Below, one piece after another: positions 15,034 to 16,786 of a DNA stretch of 16,786 bases (position 1 is its first letter; every line of letters starts with the position of its first letter). Location of the stretch: contig JBGCED010000048.1 in the NCBI GenBank assembly GCA_045106055.1, positions 1 to 16,786 of the forward strand. The letters are read 5' to 3'. The notes under the pieces are model-generated. The model saw only the letters and a list, made by a program, of their open reading frames with translations, was not told the origin of the DNA and ran no database searches. This stretch comes from JBGCED01 sp045106055. Lineage in GTDB: Bacteria; Pseudomonadota; Alphaproteobacteria; CBDDJK01. Made by a program: the position numbers and the translations under genes.

Positions 15034-15073
15034 TTTTTTTTGAATTGATCACCTATTTTCTAGGATAATAAAT

Positions 15074-16504
15074 ATGAATAGCCCAGCCACCAAGCCGCAA
15101 ACCCTATTTGATAAAATATGGAATAATCATCTTGTGGATATGTCGCCTGATGGCATGGGCATTTTATATATTGACCGTCATCTTGTGCATGAGGTTACAA
15201 GCCCCCAAGCGTTTGAGGGGTTGCGTAACCAAGGGCGCAAAGTGCGCCGTCCCGACCTTACGCTTGCGGTTGCAGATCACAATGTGCCAACCAGCAACCG
15301 CGATCAAGGCATTAGCGATCCTGAAAGCAAGCTGCAAGTGGATACTTTGGCTGCAAATTGCGCTGAATTTGGTGTTACTTATTTTGGGCTGGATGATTTG
15401 CGTCAGGGGATTGTGCATATTATTGGTCCTGAACAAGGTTTTACACTGCCAGGCACCACGATTGTATGCGGGGATTCTCATACATCAACCCATGGTGCTT
15501 TTGGTGCGCTTGCCTTTGGCATTGGCACATCCGAGGTTGAGCATGTCCTTGCCACCCAAACCCTTGTTCAAGCCCGCCCGCGCAATATGCGGGTATTGGT
15601 TGAGGGGGATTTCAATCAAGGCTATACCGCCAAAGACCTTGTCCTATCCATCATTGCCAAGATTGGCACTGCAGGCGGCAGCGGTAAAGTGATTGAATTT
15701 TGCGGGGATGCGGTGCGTGCCTTATCGATGGAAGGGCGCATGACCTTATGCAATATGGCAATTGAGGCTGGCGCGCGTGCGGGGCTTGTTGCGCCCGATC
15801 AAAAAACCTATGATTATATTAAGGGGCGTCCGCTTGCACCAAAGGGCGAACAATGGGACCGCGCGGTTGAATTTTGGCAAGGCCTGCCAAGCGATCCGCT
15901 TGCAACCTATGATGACGAGCTGGTGATCGATGTAACCGATATTGTGCCGCAAGTGACATGGGGAACCAGCCCCGAAGATGTTGCGCCAATTGATGGGGTT
16001 GTGCCTGCGCCTGAAGATTTCAAGGATCAGGCAAAGCAACAGGCGGTCAAACGCTCGCTGGATTATATGGGCTTGCAGCCTGGTACAAAACTGCAAGAAA
16101 TTAAAATTAATAAGGTTTTTATCGGTTCTTGCACCAATGGCAGAATAGAGGATTTGCGCGCAGCAGCAGCCCTTACCCAGCAATTTTTAAAAGAAGGCAA
16201 GCAAGTATCCACAGCGGTGGATGCGATGATTGTGCCAGGATCTGGACTTGTCAAGCAGCAAGCCGAGCAAGAGGGGCTTGATAAAATCTTTATGGAAGCG
16301 GGCTTTGATTGGCGTGAGCCTGGTTGTTCCATGTGCCTTGCGATGAATGATGATAAATTAAAGCCCGAAGAACGCTGTGCATCCACTTCAAACCGCAATT
16401 TTGAAGGCCGCCAAGGTCGCGGCGGGCGCACCCATTTGGTCAGCCCAATCATGGCGGTTGCCAGCGCCATTAACGGGCATCTATCCGACCCCCGCATGGT
16501 TTAA
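15074..16504 (+). CDS. leuC: 3-isopropylmalate dehydratase large subunit LeuC
   Basis: With LeuD, LeuC isomerises 2-isopropylmalate to 3-isopropylmalate in leucine biosynthesis. It is an aconitase-family protein with a [4Fe-4S] cluster. The 476-residue product contains LYIDRHLVHEVTSPQAFEGL at 31-50, VADHNVPT at 66-73, VCGDSHTSTHGAFGALAFGI at 131-150, and the cluster cysteines C353 (FIGSCTNGR), C418 and C421 (PGCSMCLAMN). NRNFEGRQGRGGRTHLVSP at 440-458 follows. All active-site motifs are intact. AGGATAA lies just before the ATG, 40 bases after rplS. leuD is not the next gene: a convergent TPR-like gene ends 25 bases beyond the stop, so the other subunit must be encoded elsewhere. Confidence 0.97.
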   Translation: MNSPATKPQTLFDKIWNNHLVDMSPDGMGILYIDRHLVHEVTSPQAFEGLRNQGRKVRRPDLTLAVADHNVPTSNRDQGISDPESKLQVDTLAANCAEFGVTYFGLDDLRQGIVHIIGPEQGFTLPGTTIVCGDSHTSTHGAFGALAFGIGTSEVEHVLATQTLVQARPRNMRVLVEGDFNQGYTAKDLVLSIIAKIGTAGGSGKVIEFCGDAVRALSMEGRMTLCNMAIEAGARAGLVAPDQKTYDYIKGRPLAPKGEQWDRAVEFWQGLPSDPLATYDDELVIDVTDIVPQVTWGTSPEDVAPIDGVVPAPEDFKDQAKQQAVKRSLDYMGLQPGTKLQEIKINKVFIGSCTNGRIEDLRAAAALTQQFLKEGKQVSTAVDAMIVPGSGLVKQQAEQEGLDKIFMEAGFDWREPGCSMCLAMNDDKLKPEERCASTSNRNFEGRQGRGGRTHLVSPIMAVASAINGHLSDPRMV

Positions 16505-16529
16505 GATGCATGCTTAGGATATAGCAGCT

Positions 16530-16786
16530 TTAAACACTCGCTTTCTTTAGAACATCATGAATATGTTTTGTAACTTCATGCGCTTCGTCCAAAAACCTTA
16601 TGGCATGCGCTAGGGCTTGATTAAGTGATTCCCGCGCTGCCATCTGCTTATCCTGTTGGAACAGGATGCCTACCTTACCGAGAAGCGCCAATGCCACGAG
16701 TTCTGCAAGCTCTATTTCTGCTCTGTCGCCATAAAGTTCAATTAATCGACCATAGGCTTTGAATGCCTGATCAGGCTTTTCTTGCC
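16530..16786 (-). CDS. C-terminal part of a helical, TPR-like protein (runs off the right edge)
   Basis: Reading the minus strand leftward from the right edge gives 84 open codons ending in TAA at 16532-16530. They include QEKPDQAFKAYGRLIELYGD, then RAEIELAELVALALLGKVGI, then LFQQDKQMAARESLNQALAH and a final helix ending HDVLKKASV. The helix-turn-helix pattern, with A-F-AY-RLI-YGD and ELVA-AL--K--- units, resembles the degenerate TPR arrays of some bacterial cytoplasmic proteins. Function is unknown and the start is outside the window. Codon choice differs from neighbouring genes: AGA, AGG, two ATA, two CTA, two CTC and a CGA in 84 codons, most of which are rare in the ribosomal genes beside it. 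This hints at transfer or a fast-evolving accessory gene. It converges with leuC, and no terminator hairpin is evident between them. Confidence 0.7.
   Translation of the reverse strand, partial: QEKPDQAFKAYGRLIELYGDRAEIELAELVALALLGKVGILFQQDKQMAARESLNQALAHAIRFLDEAHEVTKHIHDVLKKASV

Noticed and set aside
15046..15069. TTGAAT-18-GATAAT promoter-like pair before leuC
   Set aside because: The predicted transcription start would fall at or inside the leuC start codon, which does not fit the good ribosome binding site upstream of it.
15746..16497. Two overlapping minus-strand frames of about 145 codons opposite leuC
   Set aside because: LeuC is intact on the other strand with all motifs; the antisense frames overlap each other and have no recognisable domains.
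1..16786. CRISPR arrays, tRNA/rRNA genes, insertion sequences, phage or defence genes
   Set aside because: I looked for repeat-spacer patterns, tRNA T-loop signatures, terminal inverted repeats and transposase or nuclease motifs in the gaps and on both strands and saw none.

Overview
This window is chromosomal DNA of an alphaproteobacterium with moderately AT-leaning codon use. No species can be named. The main evidence is the ribosomal/SRP block ffh–rpsP–rimM–trmD–rplS followed by leuC. A leuC directly after rplS is typical of alphaproteobacteria. A large RpoD with a long acidic non-conserved region, and a hook gene with a sigma54-like promoter, fit the same group.

Layout. (1) Positions 1–4400, minus strand: rpoD, efp, msrA, lipB and the N-terminal part of lipA, transcribed right to left with short gaps. 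lipA runs off the left edge. (2) Positions 4401–4753: a gene-free divergent region carrying a candidate sigma54 (-24/-12) promoter. (3) Positions 4754–6172, plus strand: a flagellar hook (FlgE-like) protein with no other flagellar gene beside it. (4) Positions 6174–6785, minus strand: a Nudix CoA-pyrophosphatase-type hydrolase, convergent with the hook gene and one base from its stop. (5) Positions 6911–8026, plus strand: a membrane-anchored TAXI-family TRAP solute receptor behind a near-consensus sigma70 promoter. (6) Positions 8115–10992, plus strand: a FabG-type ketoacyl reductase, a COG2907-type FAD oxidoreductase and a DUF1365 protein. The last two overlap, and the group ends at a strong intrinsic terminator. 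(7) Positions 11106–16504, plus strand: ffh, rpsP, rimM, trmD, rplS and leuC. (8) Positions 16530–16786, minus strand: the C-terminal end of a helical, TPR-like protein, convergent with leuC.

Functionally the window is mostly core metabolism and gene expression: protein lipoylation (LipB then LipA), methionine sulfoxide repair, rescue of polyproline stalling, the housekeeping sigma factor, co-translational membrane targeting, ribosome and tRNA maturation, and leucine biosynthesis. The less ordinary parts are the isolated hook gene with its sigma54-like promoter, the fabG/FAD oxidoreductase/DUF1365 lipid-type module, the stand-alone TAXI receptor, and the TPR-like gene where leuD is often found. 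I see no CRISPR array, insertion sequence, tRNA, rRNA, phage or defence system, and nothing that supports a wholly new system.
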